The notes under the pieces were generated by a model. It searched no databases, was not told where the DNA came from, and saw only the letters and a list, made by a program, of their open reading frames with translations. Shown here piece by piece: positions 1-11,038 of a stretch of DNA of 64,000 nt. Made by a program: the position numbers and the translations under genes. Source of the stretch: Liolophura sinensis (taxonomy: Eukaryota > Mollusca > Polyplacophora > Chitonida > Chitonidae); the NCBI RefSeq assembly GCF_032854445.1, contig NC_088298.1, forward strand, positions 8,111,504-8,175,503. Direction: 5' to 3'. Each line of letters starts with the position of its first letter. The first letter of the stretch is position 1.

Positions 1-93
1 CGGTCACCCATCCAAGTACTAACCGGGCTCGACGTTGCTTAACCTCGGTGTTCGGACGAGAACCGGTGTTTTCAACGTGATATGGCCGTAGGC
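1..93 (-). rRNA. rrn5: 5S rRNA, copy 1 (partial, 3' end outside window)
   Basis: The 5' 93 bases of a 5S gene, cut by the window edge. The first base of the transcript is at 93. It carries 'cctcggtg' where most copies have 'cttcggtg', a variant shared with copies 6, 10 and 13. Confidence 0.95.
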
Positions 94-338
94 ACGTGCT
101 GGGGTAAAACTTTGCTATATATTGGTGGTGAAATAAAATGCATGGATTATCAGAACAAGTGCACCAAAACAGTGAAGAGGCTGGATGGCCGTTTGAACGA
201 AGACAACAAACTCCCTGCCATCCCACGTCTGTCTTGGCTTAGATGGACCATACAAGTCACGCTAGGGGCGATAAATCATATCCACATTTCCCCACCCACC
301 ATGGGTACATACATCTTTGTATTAATGAAGAAAAAGAG

Positions 339-356
339 AAAAAAAAAAAAAAAAAA
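339..356 (-). terminator. Pol III terminator of 5S copy 2 (typical of the array)
   Basis: An 18-base A run on the plus strand, i.e. a T run on the transcribed orientation, starts 10 bases after the 5S 3' end. Equivalent runs of variable length follow every copy. Confidence 0.85.
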
Positions 357-366
357 GAGGTTGTTA

Positions 367-484
367 GCCTACAGCACCCGGTGTTCCCAGGCGGTCACCC
401 ATCCAAGTACTAACCGGGCTCGACGTTGCTTAACTTCGGTGTTCGGACGAGAACCGGTGTTTTCAACGTGATATGGCCGTAGGC
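367..484 (-). rRNA. rrn5: 5S rRNA, copy 2
   Basis: Full-length 118-base gene matching the array consensus. The minus strand starts GCCTACGGCCATA and ends GGTGCTGTAGGC, with the internal control region (GTTAAGCAACGTCGAGC and TTGGATGGGTGACC) intact. It appears functional. Confidence 0.97.
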
Positions 485-505
485 ACGTGCTGGGGTAAAA
501 CTTTT

Positions 506-513
506 CTATATAT
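506..513 (-). promoter_or_regulatory. TATA-like element upstream of 5S copy 2 (typical of the array)
   Basis: 'ctatatat' lies 22-29 bases upstream of the 5S start and is conserved in nearly every unit, the usual position of an upstream TATA-like box of animal 5S genes. Role inferred from position. Confidence 0.6.
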
Positions 514-756
514 TGGTGGTGAAATAAAATGCATGGAATATCAGAACAAGTGCACCAAACAGTGAAGAGGCTGGATGGCCGTTTGAACGACGACAACAAA
601 CTCCCTGCCATCCCACGTCTGTCTTGGCTTAGATGGACCATACAGTCACGCTAGGGGCGATAAATCATATCCACATTTCCCCACCCACCATGGGTACATA
701 CATCTTTGTATTAATGAAGAAAAAGAGAGAAAAAAAAAAAAAAAAAGAGGTTGCTA

Positions 757-873
757 GCCTACAGCACCCGGTGTTCCCAGGCGGTCACCCATCCAAGTAC
801 TAACCGAGCTCGACGTTGCTTAACTTCGGTGTTCGGACGAGAACCGTGTTTTCAACGTGATATGGCCGTAGGC
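757..873 (-). rRNA. rrn5: 5S rRNA, copy 3 (one-base deletion)
   Basis: 117 bases: one G is missing in 'gaaccgtgtt' (consensus gaaccggtgtt), and 'accgagctcg' replaces 'accgggctcg'. The second difference is shared with copy 12, the deletion is not. Confidence 0.9.
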
Positions 874-1148
874 ATGTGCTGGGGTAAAACTTTGCTATAT
901 ATTGGTGGTGAAATAAAATGCATGGAATATCAGAACAAGTGCACCAAACAGTGAAGAGGCTGGATGGCCGTTTGAACGAAGACAACAAACTGCCTGCCAT
1001 CCCACGTCTGTCTTGGCTTAGATGGACCATACAAGTCACGCTAGGGGCGATAACTCATATCCACATTTCCCACCCACCATGGGTACATACATCTTTGTAT
1101 TAATGAAGAAAAATAGAAAAAAAAAAAAAAAAAAAAAAGAGGTTGTTA

Positions 1149-1266
1149 GCCTACAGCACCCGGTGTTCCCAGGCGGTCACCCATCCAACTACTAACCGGG
1201 CTCGACGTTGCTTAACTTCGGTGTTCGGACGAGAACCGGTGTTTTCAACGTGATATGGCCGTAGGC
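1149..1266 (-). rRNA. rrn5: 5S rRNA, copy 4
   Basis: 118 bases. One substitution in the control region ('ccaactact' for 'ccaagtact'). Confidence 0.94.
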
Positions 1267-1535
1267 ACGTGTTGGGGTAAAACTTTTCTATATATTGGTG
1301 GTGAAATAAAATGCATGGAATATCAGAATAAGTGCACCAAACAGTGAAGAGGCTGGATGGCCGTTTGAACGACGACAACAAACTCCCTGCCATCCCACGT
1401 CTGTCTTGGCTTAGATGGACCATACAAGTCACTCTAGGGGCGATAACTTATATCCACATTTCCCCACCCACCATGGGTACATACATCTTTGTATTAATGA
1501 AGAAAAATAGAAAAAAAAAAAAAAAGAGGTTGTTA

Positions 1536-1655
1536 GCCTATAGCACCCGGTGTTCCCAGGCGGTCACCCATCCAAGTACTAACCGGGCTCGACGTTGCTT
1601 AACCTTGGTTGTTCGGGACGAGAACCGGTGTTTTCAACGTGATATTTCCGTAGGC
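1536..1655 (-). pseudogene. 5S rRNA, copy 5 (degenerate)
   Basis: Two inserted bases ('ccttggttgttcgggacg') and 'tatttccg' in place of 'tatggccg', which breaks terminal stem pairing. Probably a pseudogene; its duplicate, copy 14, is clean. Confidence 0.8.
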
Positions 1656-1924
1656 GCGTGCTGGGGTAAAACTTTGCTATATATTGGTGGTGAAATAAAA
1701 TGCATGGAATATCAGAACAAGTGCACCAAACAGTGAAGAGGCTGGATGGCCGTTTGAACGAAGACAACAAACTGCCTGCCATCCCACGTCTGTCTTGGCT
1801 TAGATGGACCATTCAAGTCACGCTAGGGGCGATAACTCATATCACATTTAACCACCCACCATGGGTATATACATCTTGGTATTAATGAAGAAAAAGAGAA
1901 AAAAAAAAAAAAAAGAGGTTGTTA

Positions 1925-2042
1925 GCCTACAGCACCCGGTGTTCCCAGGCGGTCACCCATCCAAGTACTAACCGGGCTCGACGTTGCTTAACCTCGGTGT
2001 TCGGACGAGAACCGGTGTTTTCAACGTGATATGGCCGTAGGC
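1925..2042 (-). rRNA. rrn5: 5S rRNA, copy 6
   Basis: Full-length 118-base consensus copy with the 'cctcggtg' variant. Confidence 0.96.
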
Positions 2043-2313
2043 ACGTGCTGGGGTAAAACTTTGCTATATATTGGTGGTGAAATAAAATGCATGGAATATC
2101 AGAACAAGTGCACCAAACAGTGAAGAGGCTGGATGGCCGTTTGAACGAAGACAACAAACTCCCTGCCATCCCACGTCTGTCTTGGCTTAGATGGACCATT
2201 CAAGTCACGCTAGGGGCGATAACTCATATCCACATTTAACCACCCACCATGGGTATATACATCTTGGTATTAATGAAGAAAAAGAGAAAAAAAAAAAAAA
2301 AAAGAGGTTGTTA

Positions 2314-2430
2314 GCCTACAGCACCCCGGTGTCCCCAGGCGGTCACCCATCCAAGTACTAACCGGGCTCGACGTTGCTTAACCTTCGGTGTTCGGACGAG
2401 AACCGGTGTTTTCAACATATGGCCGTAGGC
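2314..2430 (-). pseudogene. 5S rRNA, copy 7 (indels)
   Basis: Extra C in 'gcaccccggtg', 'gtccccagg' for 'gttcccagg', and loss of 'gtg' near the 5' end ('caacatatgg' for 'caacgtgatatgg'). Likely non-functional. Confidence 0.75.
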
Positions 2431-2708
2431 ACGTGCTGGGGTAAAACTTTGCTATATATTGGTGGTGAAATAAAATGCATGGAATATCAGAACAAGTGCA
2501 CCAAACAGTGAAGAGGCTGGATGGCCGTTTGAACGAAGACAACAAACTCCCTGCCCATCCCACGTCTGTCTTGGCTTAGATGGACCATACAAGTCACGCT
2601 AGGGGCGATAACTCATATCCACATTTCCCCACCCACCATGGGTACATACATCTTTGTATTAATGAAGAAAAATAGAAAAAAAAAAAAAAAAAAAAAAAGG
2701 TGTTGCTA

Positions 2709-2829
2709 GCCTTCAGCACCCGGTGTTTCCCAGGCGGTCACCCATCCCAAGTACTAACCGGCTCGACGTTGCTTTAACTTCGGTGTTCGGACGAGAACCG
2801 GTGTTTTTCAACGTGATATGGCCGTAGGC
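2709..2829 (-). pseudogene. 5S rRNA, copy 8 (many indels)
   Basis: At least five single-base indels (extra T, extra C, lost G, extra T, extra T) over about 121 bases, the most damaged 5S copy in the array. Confidence 0.85.
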
Positions 2830-3101
2830 ACGTGCTGGGGGTAAAACTTTGCTAATATGCTGGTGAAATAAAATGCATGGAATATCAGAACAAGTGCACA
2901 AACAGTGAAGAGGCTGGATGGCCGTTTGAACGAAGACAACAAACTCCCTGCCATCCCACGTCTGTCTTGGCTTAGATGGACCATACAAGTCACGCTAGGT
3001 TCGATACTCATATCCACATTTCCCCACCCACCATGGGTATATACATCTTTGTACTAATGAAGAAAAAGTGAAAATAAAAAAAAAAAAAAAAAAGGTTGCT
3101 A

Positions 3102-3220
3102 GCCTACAGCACCCCGGTGTTCCCAGCGGGTCACCCATCCAAGTACTAACCGGGCTCGAAGTTGCTTAACTTCGGTGTTCGGACGAGAACCGGTGTTTTC
3201 AACGTGATATTTCCGTAGGC
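3102..3220 (-). pseudogene. 5S rRNA, copy 9 (degenerate)
   Basis: Extra C in 'acaccccggtg', 'cagcgggtca' for 'caggcggtca', and 'atttccgtagg' at the 5' end, a change shared with copy 5. Confidence 0.75.
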
Positions 3221-3491
3221 ACGTGCTGGGGTAAAACTTTGCTATATATTGCTGGTGAAATAAAATGCATGGAATATCAGAACAAGTGCACCAAACAGTG
3301 AAGAGGCTGGATGGCCGTTTGAACGAAGACAACAAACTCCCTGCCATCCCACATCTGTCTTGGCTTAGATGGACCATACAAGTCACGCTAGGGGCGATAA
3401 CTCATATCCACATTTCCCCACCCACCATGGGTACATACATCTTTGTATTAATGAAGAAAAAGGGAAAAAAAGAAAAAAAAAGAGGTTGTTA

Positions 3492-3609
3492 GCCTACAGC
3501 ACCCGGTGTTCCCAGGCGGTCACCCATCCAAGTACTAACCGGGCTCGACGTTGCTTAACCTCGGTGTTCGGACGAGAACCGGTGTTTTCAACGTGATATG
3601 GCCGTAGGC
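3492..3609 (-). rRNA. rrn5: 5S rRNA, copy 10
   Basis: Full-length 118-base copy, duplicate of copy 1 at a spacing of about 3.52 kb. Confidence 0.96.
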
Positions 3610-3889
3610 ACGTGCTGGGGTAAAACTTTGCTATATATTGGTGGTGAAATAAAATGCATGGATTATCAGAACAAGTGCACCAAACAGTGAAGAGGCTGGA
3701 TGGCCGTTTGAACGAAGACAACAAACTCCCTGCCATCCCACGTCTGTCTTGGCTTAGATGGACCATACAAGTCACGCTAGGGGCGATAAATCATATCCAC
3801 ATTTCCCCACCCACCATGGGTACATACATCTTTGTATTAATGAAGAAAAAGAGAAAAAAAAAAAAAAAAAAAAAAAAAAGAGGTTGTTA

Positions 3890-4007
3890 GCCTACAGCAC
3901 CCGGTGTTCCCAGGCGGTCACCCATCCAAGTACTAACCGGGCTCGACGTTGCTTAACTTCGGTGTTCGGACGAGAACCGGTGTTTTCAACGTGATATGGC
4001 CGTAGGC
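3890..4007 (-). rRNA. rrn5: 5S rRNA, copy 11
   Basis: Full-length 118-base copy, duplicate of copy 2 (3523 bp apart). Confidence 0.96.
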
Positions 4008-4279
4008 GCGTGCTGGGGTAAAACTTTTCTATATATTGGTGGTGAAATAAAATGCATGGAATATCAGAACAAGTGCACCAAACAGTGAAGAGGCTGGATG
4101 GCCGTTTGAACGACGACAACAAACTCCCTGCCATCCCACGTCTGTCTTGGCTTAGATGGACCATACAAGTCACGCTAGGGGCGATAAATCATATCCACAT
4201 TTCCCCACCCACCATGGGTACATACATCTTTGTATTAATGAAGAAAAAGAGAGAAAAAAAAAAAAAAAAGAGGTTGCTA

Positions 4280-4397
4280 GCCTACAGCACCCGGTGTTCC
4301 CAGGCGGTCACCCATCCAAGTACTAACCGAGCTCGACGTTGCTTAACTTCGGTGTTCGGACGAGAACCGGTGTTTTCAACGTGATATGGCCGTAGGC
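4280..4397 (-). rRNA. rrn5: 5S rRNA, copy 12
   Basis: Full-length 118 bases with the 'accgagctcg' variant of copy 3 but without its deletion, so the copy 3 deletion is younger than the duplication. Confidence 0.95.
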
Positions 4398-4673
4398 ATG
4401 TGCTGGGTTAAAACTTTGCTATATATTGGTGGTGAAATAAAATGCATGGAATATCAGAACAAGTGCACCAAACAGTGAAGAGGCTGGATGGCCGTTTGAA
4501 CGAAGACAACAAACTCCCTGCCATCCCACGTCTGTCTTGGCTTAGATGGACCATACAAGTCACGCTAGGGGCGATAACTCATATCCACATTTCCCCACCC
4601 ACCATGGGTACACACATTATTGTATTAATGAAGAAAAATAGAAAAAAAAAAAAAAAAAAAAAAGAGGTTGTTA

Positions 4674-4791
4674 GCCTACAGCACCCGGTGTTCCCAGGCG
4701 GTCACCCATCCAAGTACTAACCGGGCTCGACGTTGCTTAACCTCGGTGTTCGGACGAGAACCGGTGTTTTCAACGTGATATGGCCGTAGGC
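4674..4791 (-). rRNA. rrn5: 5S rRNA, copy 13
   Basis: Full-length 118-base copy, duplicate of copy 4 (3525 bp apart). Confidence 0.96.
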
Positions 4792-5060
4792 ACGTGTTGG
4801 GGTAAAACTTTTCTATATATTGGTGGTGAAATAAAATGCATGGAATATCAGAATAAGTGCACCAAACAGTGAAGAGGCTGGATGGCCGTTTGAACGACGA
4901 CAACAAACTCCCTGCCATCCCACGTCTGTCTTGGCTTAGATGGACCATACAAGTCACTCTAGGGGCGATAACTTATATCCACATTTCCCCACCCACCATG
5001 GGTACATACATCTTTGTATTAATGAAGAAAAATAGAAAAAAAAAAAAAAAGAGGTTGTTA

Positions 5061-5178
5061 GCCTATAGCACCCGGTGTTCCCAGGCGGTCACCCATCCAA
5101 GTACTAACCGGGCTCGACGTTGCTTAACCCCGGTGTTCGGACGAGAACCGGTGTTTTCAACGTGATATGGCCGTAGGC
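5061..5178 (-). rRNA. rrn5: 5S rRNA, copy 14 (last before LINE-A)
   Basis: Full-length 118-base copy sharing 'gcctatagca' with copy 5. Its upstream spacer is cut at about 5405 by LINE-A; the TATA-like box remains. Confidence 0.95.
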
Positions 5179-5588
5179 ACGTGCTGGGGTAAAACTTTGC
5201 TATATATTGGTGGTGAAATAAAATGCATGGAATATCAGAACAAGTGCACCAAACAGTGAAGAGGCTGGATGGCCGTTTGAACGAAGACAACAAACTGCCT
5301 GCCATCCCACGTCTGTCTTGGCTTAGATGGACCATACAAGTCACGCTAGGGGCGATAACTCATATCCACATTTCCCCACCCACCATGGGTACATACATCT
5401 TGGTATTTTTTTTTTTTTTTTCAAAGATTGAATTTATTCCCAATAAACGTTTACGAAAACATACATACACAGAGACATATCAGTAACGGAATAATATTGA
5501 GATTCACAGCGCAGCCTACTTAAAAACAAAACAGGTCACAGACAAGTTTGGATTGCTGTGTGACTCTTGTAATCATCAAATCACTTTG

Positions 5589-8500
5589 TTAGCGGAGTAG
5601 ATAAATTAGCCTGTCATTGTCTACCCTACAGAAGATTTTGTTGTGACACCAATACTTTTGAAACAGTGACCGATTTAACCGATAGAAATCAACATGAACT
5701 CTTGTCTTAATCATACCTTTAGCCACGGCAACGATCGTACTTCCATCTCTTTGCTCATTTTGAAACACCACTTGGTTTCTTGCACACCAAGTGCAAAATT
5801 GTAACACTGTAATTATATATAACACAACAGCCCTCACTTCCGGACTAAGAGGAAAATTAAGTGATTTGTAAATTAGTGTGTCCTTGTCAAGACTCGGCAA
5901 AACGCGACCATAAAGAACAAACACCCGGCTGAATTCCCGGAACACCTGAGAGACAATATGACATTGAACAAACAAATGGTCATGTGTTTCCGAACCAGAA
6001 CAAAATACACAGGAGTCGTCAGTGGCGATATTACGCCTCAGTAGTCTTTCTTTGACGGGCAAAATATCATGAACAAGCTTAAAACAGAAATTGATCAAGT
6101 TAGGATCTAAAAACTTGTGGAACACCGTTTACCAAACAACATCCCATCTCAACTGCGGAGATGTTAACATCACCCGTGGTGCCTGTAAGGCTTTCGTGAC
6201 AAGCTGATCATAAATAACTTTACTAGGGTACATCACAGAAGGTAACGTTTGACCACTATAGAATTCCTTAAAAGCATTTATCGCAAACTGGTAGAAGGGT
6301 GTGTTACGTTCTGAGTGTGGGACACTGTGCCTGGCAAATTCAGGACAAACACTCCTCAAAGATAAACCTAACCAGTAAATCGCAAAATATTTCCAGTCGG
6401 CCTCAGAACCATAAACCAATTTTAATACATGTCGTACGGCTAAAGCTTTCGCTTTGCACTCAACATTATGAACATTTAAACCTCCACTCTTAAATTTATT
6501 GTGTACAACAACCCGCTTTAAACTCTCAGGCTTATTATTCCACAAAAATTTAAATACTATCTGCGTACATTGAGTGACACATTTAGCAGGTAACAAAGTA
6601 CATTGTGCTGTGAACCATAAAACCGCTAGGGCGACAGTGTTAATTAGTACAGCCCTCCCCCTAAGAGTTAAATATCTTCCACACCAAGAAGTTATATTTT
6701 TCTTAACTTTATTTAAGACACGAGTACAGTTGAGTTCCGCCTGGTCTTTTCCAAAAAAAATTCCACAAATTTTGGAATCCTGAACAGTATTCAACCCTAA
6801 ATCAGGCACTAACGAACTATCCCAATTTCCAATAGGTAGGACAGTGGTCTTGGACAGATTCAGTTTTGCCCCAGATGCCCTGCCGTAATTTTCGGTCAAA
6901 GTAACCACTTCTTGCACGGAACTTTCATCTGAGAGAATTGCCGTAGTGTCATCCGCAAAGGCAGAAACCTTAGCCTGCTTAGTTGTTCCCGGCATGGCAA
7001 CACCATTAATCACACTGGACTTCCTAATCGCCGATATAAACGGCTCTAACGATAAAACGTACAACAGTGGAGATAGAGAACACCCCTGGTGGACTCCTCT
7101 ATTTAAACTAAGTTGTTCACTTATGTGTCCATTTACAATCACACTGCTGGAGATATTTGTGTACAGTAATTTAACCCATGCACAAAATTCGGACCCAAAA
7201 TTAAACATCTCTAAACATTTGAACAAAAAGGACCAATCAACCCTGTCAAAAGCCTTCTCCTGATCTAAATTTAAAAAGCATGCCTTCAAATCTTTCTGTT
7301 CCATGTAATCGTAGACATCACGTAAAAGATGTAAATTGTCGAATATACTACGACCTGGTATTCCACAAGTTTGGTTCTGATTAACCACGTTGTCAATAAC
7401 AGATTTTAAACGATTACATAAAGCTTTTGACACAATTTTGTAATCTACGTTCAGTAAACTAATAGGCCTCCAATTCCTTATGTCCGTTGCATTATTGGGG
7501 TCCTTACATAGCAATGTGATAAGACCACTCCGCTGGGACGGGCTTAAACTGCCGGAGCGAAAACAACAATTGACAACTTCAGTAAATACATTGCAAATCA
7601 GAGGCCAGAACGTTACATAAAACTCGGCCGGTAGGCCATCACAACCAGGTGAACGGTATTTACACATATTATTTACAGCAAACAAGAGCTCTTGTTCCGT
7701 CAATGCGCCCTCACAAAGAGCTTTACAATTATCATTTAACTTCGGTAATTCTGATAAGAAACGCGCCTTGACACACAAAATCAGTATCCTGCTTACTGTA
7801 CAATTGTTTGTAATATACCCTGATACATTTAGCAATTTCATGCTGGGATTTATGGGACTGAGACTCATTCCCATGACACCTAATTTCCTTTATCATTTTC
7901 TTTTTTCCCCTCCCCACTTCCCTCCTAATAAAATACTTCGTAGGCTTTTCCCCCTTATCAAAGTGAACAGCCTTAGCCCTAATAACCGATCCCGCATGTC
8001 TGTCTCTATTTAAACAATTAATAGTCTTCTTTACATTATCAATCTTATCACTATTTACAACAGGGTTTGTCTTTAATACATTCAATTCATCTTGTAGATC
8101 AAACAACTGGCTCTTTTTCCTTAATGAAACTTGGGAAAAATAATTACGTATTACATCTTTACAATCCTTTTTGAAAGACTCCCACCTGTCCACTAAGGTA
8201 TCATCACAAATGTCACAATCAGAAAAAATACTTACAAAGACATCATTTATTTGTACAGCAAGTTCATCGTCATTCAAAACAGAAGTGTTACATTTCCAAT
8301 AAAACGGACCCCAAGTAATTACCTCCGTAAAATGTACATCAACAATAGGACAAGAATGATCAGAAAAGGAGACATGTTTAACATCACAAACGGTTACATA
8401 ACTCTGAACAGCATTAGGAAGGTAGAATCTATCAAGCCGACTAGCGCACTGGCCTCTTGACCAGGTGTAGCACCGTTTGTCCGGATGAAACTTCCTAAAA

Positions 8501-9033
8501 ATATCACACACCTCAAAATCATATTTAATACTATTAATTTCATCAATACCAACATTTCTCACATTATTTGCAGACCCATTTCTATCCAATATAATATTTT
8601 CAACGCAGTTAAAATCCCCACCAAGAATGACTAATTCACTCCTACGCATTACACTGTCTAGATTAGAAATGAATTCTTTCCTATCCTGTGGATTATTAGG
8701 AGCATATATACATATCAGATTAAGAGCCGTGTCATTAATTGTCACTTTAACACTTATTAGGACATTAGAACATCTAACGACATTACGTATTACACAGTCA
8801 ACGGTGTATCTAATCACAATCCCTACCCCACAACTTTTACTTGACCCGTAGGCCCACCTAGCATCCCCTGGAATTTTAAAATTCCCAGCGTCCTTATAAT
8901 GTTAAAAATGTGTTTCTTATAAGAACAAAATATTATTATCAAAAACAAATTGTTGTACCTGCTCCTGCTTTGTAACAGCGCGCAGGCCATTAACATTTAA
9001 ATTGCCAAAACGTATGTTAGATACGAGAGACAT
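5589..9033 (-). pseudogene. LINE-A ORF2: AP endonuclease / reverse transcriptase (broken)
   Basis: Encodes about 1,145 residues from an ATG at 9033 (MSLVSNIRFGNLN), 78 bp past ORF1. The N-terminal exonuclease-endonuclease-phosphatase domain has an ETHF motif near residue 45, GGDFNCVEN near 138 and SDHS near 227. The RT domain follows, with GVHQGCSLSPLLY and the catalytic box FADDT at plus-strand 6949-6960 (residue ~690). The C-terminal finger is C-x2-C-x7-H-x4-C (CVFC...HLFVQC, about 6,000). Lesions: in-frame stops near 8912 and 8897, a frameshift near 7770 and a stop at 6126-6128 where related copies read 'KTVF'. In intact relatives the product would nick DNA and reverse-transcribe its own mRNA at the target. 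Confidence 0.9.
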
Positions 9034-9700
9034 TAATCAGATAAGAAAACTATGAAGGTACATACCCATTGTTCATGTGGGATCATATCCATGAACATAT
9101 CCTAGTAAAATCTATTCATTGTCTTTACGCGCTCTCGAACGAGAGGCGAAAGATTTCCTGCGCCGATACTCTAATAACATTTTATCAGTACCTTGAGAGG
9201 GGGTGGGTGTCATGATTTCAGATATGTCCGAGTCCCCCTGCATTAAGCAATCCAACGGTAGAGTGCTCCATAATGTCGATGACGTCCCCTCCGGTTCATT
9301 GTCCAGTTTTGCTCTCTTTTGTTCAACGGGCTCTGGAGATCGCACGCAGTGGACTTCCGCCTCGACTTCTATCGCACCAGACAAATCTCTGGTGACACCA
9401 TCACGGTCTTTGGTGACATTGGGTACAACGCGCGTACCTCTGTCACACTCCATGTCACCCACTGGATCATCCTCCGCTCTGGTAGCGTCAATCTCAGTTT
9501 CGTCATCTGCGCCCATTTCTTCGTTATCATCATCATCACCATCACGACTATCACCATCGCCATCACTATCTACGTCAACATCATCACCATCTACTCCTTC
9601 GTTGTCAATTATGTTGTTGTCCTTGTCCAGTTTAACAATTTCCATGGCAGGAGGCGGAAACTCTAAGTCATCGTCGCTACCGCCCCCAACAACGTCAACG

Positions 9701-9712
9701 TCAATTATGACG
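9701..9712. repeat. Target-site duplication, left copy
   Basis: tcaattatgacg, identical to 9980-9991 on the other side of the SINE. Confidence 0.92.
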
Positions 9713-9979
9713 GGGGGCCTCCGTGGCTCAGTCGGTTAGTGAGCTAGCGCAGCGTAGTGACCCAGAAGCCTCTCACCAATGCGGTCGCTGTGAGTTCAAG
9801 ACCAGCTTATGCTGGCTTCCTCTCCGGCCGTACGTGGGAAGGTCTGCCAGCAACCTGCTGATGGTCGTGGGTTTCCCCCGGGCTCCGCCCGGTTTCCACC
9901 CACCATAATGCTGGCCGCCGTCGTATAAGTGAAATATTCTTGAGTACGGCGTAAAACACCAATCAAAAAAAAAAAAAAA
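9713..9979 (+). mobile_element. SINE with tRNA-like head, RUDI/V-SINE type
   Basis: A 267-bp insertion flanked by a perfect 12-bp target-site duplication, tcaattatgacg, at 9701-9712 and 9980-9991. The head has a Pol III A box (GTGGCTCAGTCGGTTAGTG) and B box (GTGAGTTCAAGACC). The 3' domain ends 'gagtacggcgtaaaacacc' plus an A run. From memory this 3' domain is typical of the RUDI-like V-SINEs of molluscs. It lies antisense to LINE-A and disrupts its ORF1. Confidence 0.88.
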
Positions 9980-9991
9980 TCAATTATGACG
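9980..9991. repeat. Target-site duplication, right copy
   Basis: tcaattatgacg, immediately after the SINE A run. Confidence 0.92.
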
Positions 9992-11038
9992 TCCTGATCG
10001 GGGCCCTGCCCGCTCGCCGTATTCTGCACAGAATTCTTCACTTTGGACGCATACGTTAAAGCCCTAGCACAGCAGTTACCACTTGCATGTTCCATCAAGC
10101 CACACATACGACACGCTCGTGTGCAATCCTTCACAGTGTGGGGATCATCATGAGGGGAGAACCTCGAACAGTTATCGCACCATAAGGCACAGCATTCCAT
10201 GACTTTATGCCCATTTTGTCCACACTTCCTACATTCGTAGATTTGCCCAGGGTATGTAAACATTACTACCTCACCCCCCAGGTTAATAAAGTTTGGCACA
10301 TACCGCGTTTTGTGACACCTGAACCGATATACTCGAATACCAGTTCGCACGCCCGCAAATTCCTTGTCAGAAAACCGTGGTTTCGTAACACTAAGGCACT
10401 CTCCGTATGGTTTCAAAGCGGACGTTATCAAATCATCGGACATTTCATCAGGGGCCCAGTGAGCAGTAAGGTTCATAAACACAGAACTGGCCGGGGTTAT
10501 ATTCCATACGGTGTCACCAAGAACAAACTTTTCCTGCTTCAACAGAGCACTATGTGCAGCCTGTGTGGCAACACGAACATAGAAAATCTTCTTCAGGTAA
10601 TTCTTTTGAAAACACACTAAGTCAGATTTAATGTTAATCACACTTGACAAAGCCCCAATAAAATCTCTTTGGACGGCAGATGAAAAGGTTACACTGCTAC
10701 GTGTAGACATAGCTACGGACAATGGCCTGTCCGGCTTGTTCAGAACAGAGAAATAAACAGGCTTCGACATTATCATGAAATTTGACTGGGCCACGGCCCA
10801 AATCCCACAAAAAAAGACACCCTCGAACTGAGCAAAGTCTTGTCAACAATATGGCACAAAAATATTGTACAAAAACAGTCACTATACCGATTTGTTGCGC
10901 TGGAAAAAAGCATGTGTTCACTCCACTCCCTTATACCTTCCTTCATTTTGAATCTTAAAAACAAAAGAAAATTAATTGAAAAAAAAACCCAACGGAAAAT
11001 CAGCTAGGTGGAATGGTGAGAAAAGGGAAAAAATAGTA

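Larger units (their letters stand above)
1..5405 (-). repeat. 5S rDNA tandem array
   Basis: Fourteen copies of a roughly 390-bp unit, each a ~118-bp 5S rRNA gene on the minus strand plus ~270 bp of spacer. The spacer carries a TATA-like sequence about 25 bp upstream of each gene and a long T tract (minus strand) about 10 bp past the 3' end, as expected for RNA polymerase III. The array runs off the left edge of the window and ends where the A tail of LINE-A replaces the spacer at about 5405. I see no second gene (histone, snRNA, tRNA) in the spacer. Confidence 0.97.
9112..10770 (-). pseudogene. LINE-A ORF1 (zinc-knuckle RNA-binding protein), split by a SINE
   Basis: Start chosen at MSKPVYFS (10770) because four of the array LINEs share an MSKP/MSRP start at this point. 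Order: a conserved N-terminal region of about 200 residues; a cysteine-rich region with C-x2-C-x4-H-x4-C (CRKCGQNGHKVMEC) followed by two more Cys/His clusters; a long Asp/Glu-rich stretch (about 9540-9640); a short basic C-terminus (RRRKSFASRSRARKDNE). The 267-bp SINE inserts after QDVIID. Without it and one copy of its target duplication, the two halves are in register and the protein would be about 460 residues. Family role: nucleic-acid binding and RNP formation. Also possible is a gag-like function of different detail. Confidence 0.85.
5406..10943 (-). mobile_element. LINE-A, Tx1/L1-type non-LTR retrotransposon bridging the 5S and tRNA-Lys arrays
   Basis: Near-complete but inactive LINE: 5' region (10771-10943), ORF1, a 78-bp gap, ORF2, 3' UTR with AATAAA about 15 bases before a 16-base A tail (T5406-5421 on the plus strand). 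The 3' tail abuts 5S spacer at 'tggtatt', where intact spacer reads 'tggtattaatg'. The 5' end abuts tRNA-Lys spacer at 'cattttgaatc'. The two flanks belong to different arrays, so there is no target-site duplication. A SINE is nested in ORF1 (9713-9979). Clade assignment rests on the AP-endonuclease/RT/C-terminal CCHC layout and zinc-knuckle ORF1. Confidence 0.9.

Noticed and set aside
82-5486. Many short open frames with repeated peptides (for example QTVKRLDGRLNEDNKLPAIPRLSW) on both strands
   Set aside because: They repeat with the 390-bp unit, overlap the 5S genes and spacer, and change frame at the A runs. They are by-products of the array, not genes.
5300-5500. LINE-A as a strictly 5S-targeting element
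   Set aside because: The insertion is in spacer at a TT/AA site, not in the 5S coding region, and there is no second 5S flank to define a target duplication. One junction cannot establish specificity.
9203-9739. Ser/Thr-rich plus-strand open frame
   Set aside because: Antisense of the acidic GAT/GAC-rich part of LINE-A ORF1; the complement of Asp codons reads as Ser/Ile.
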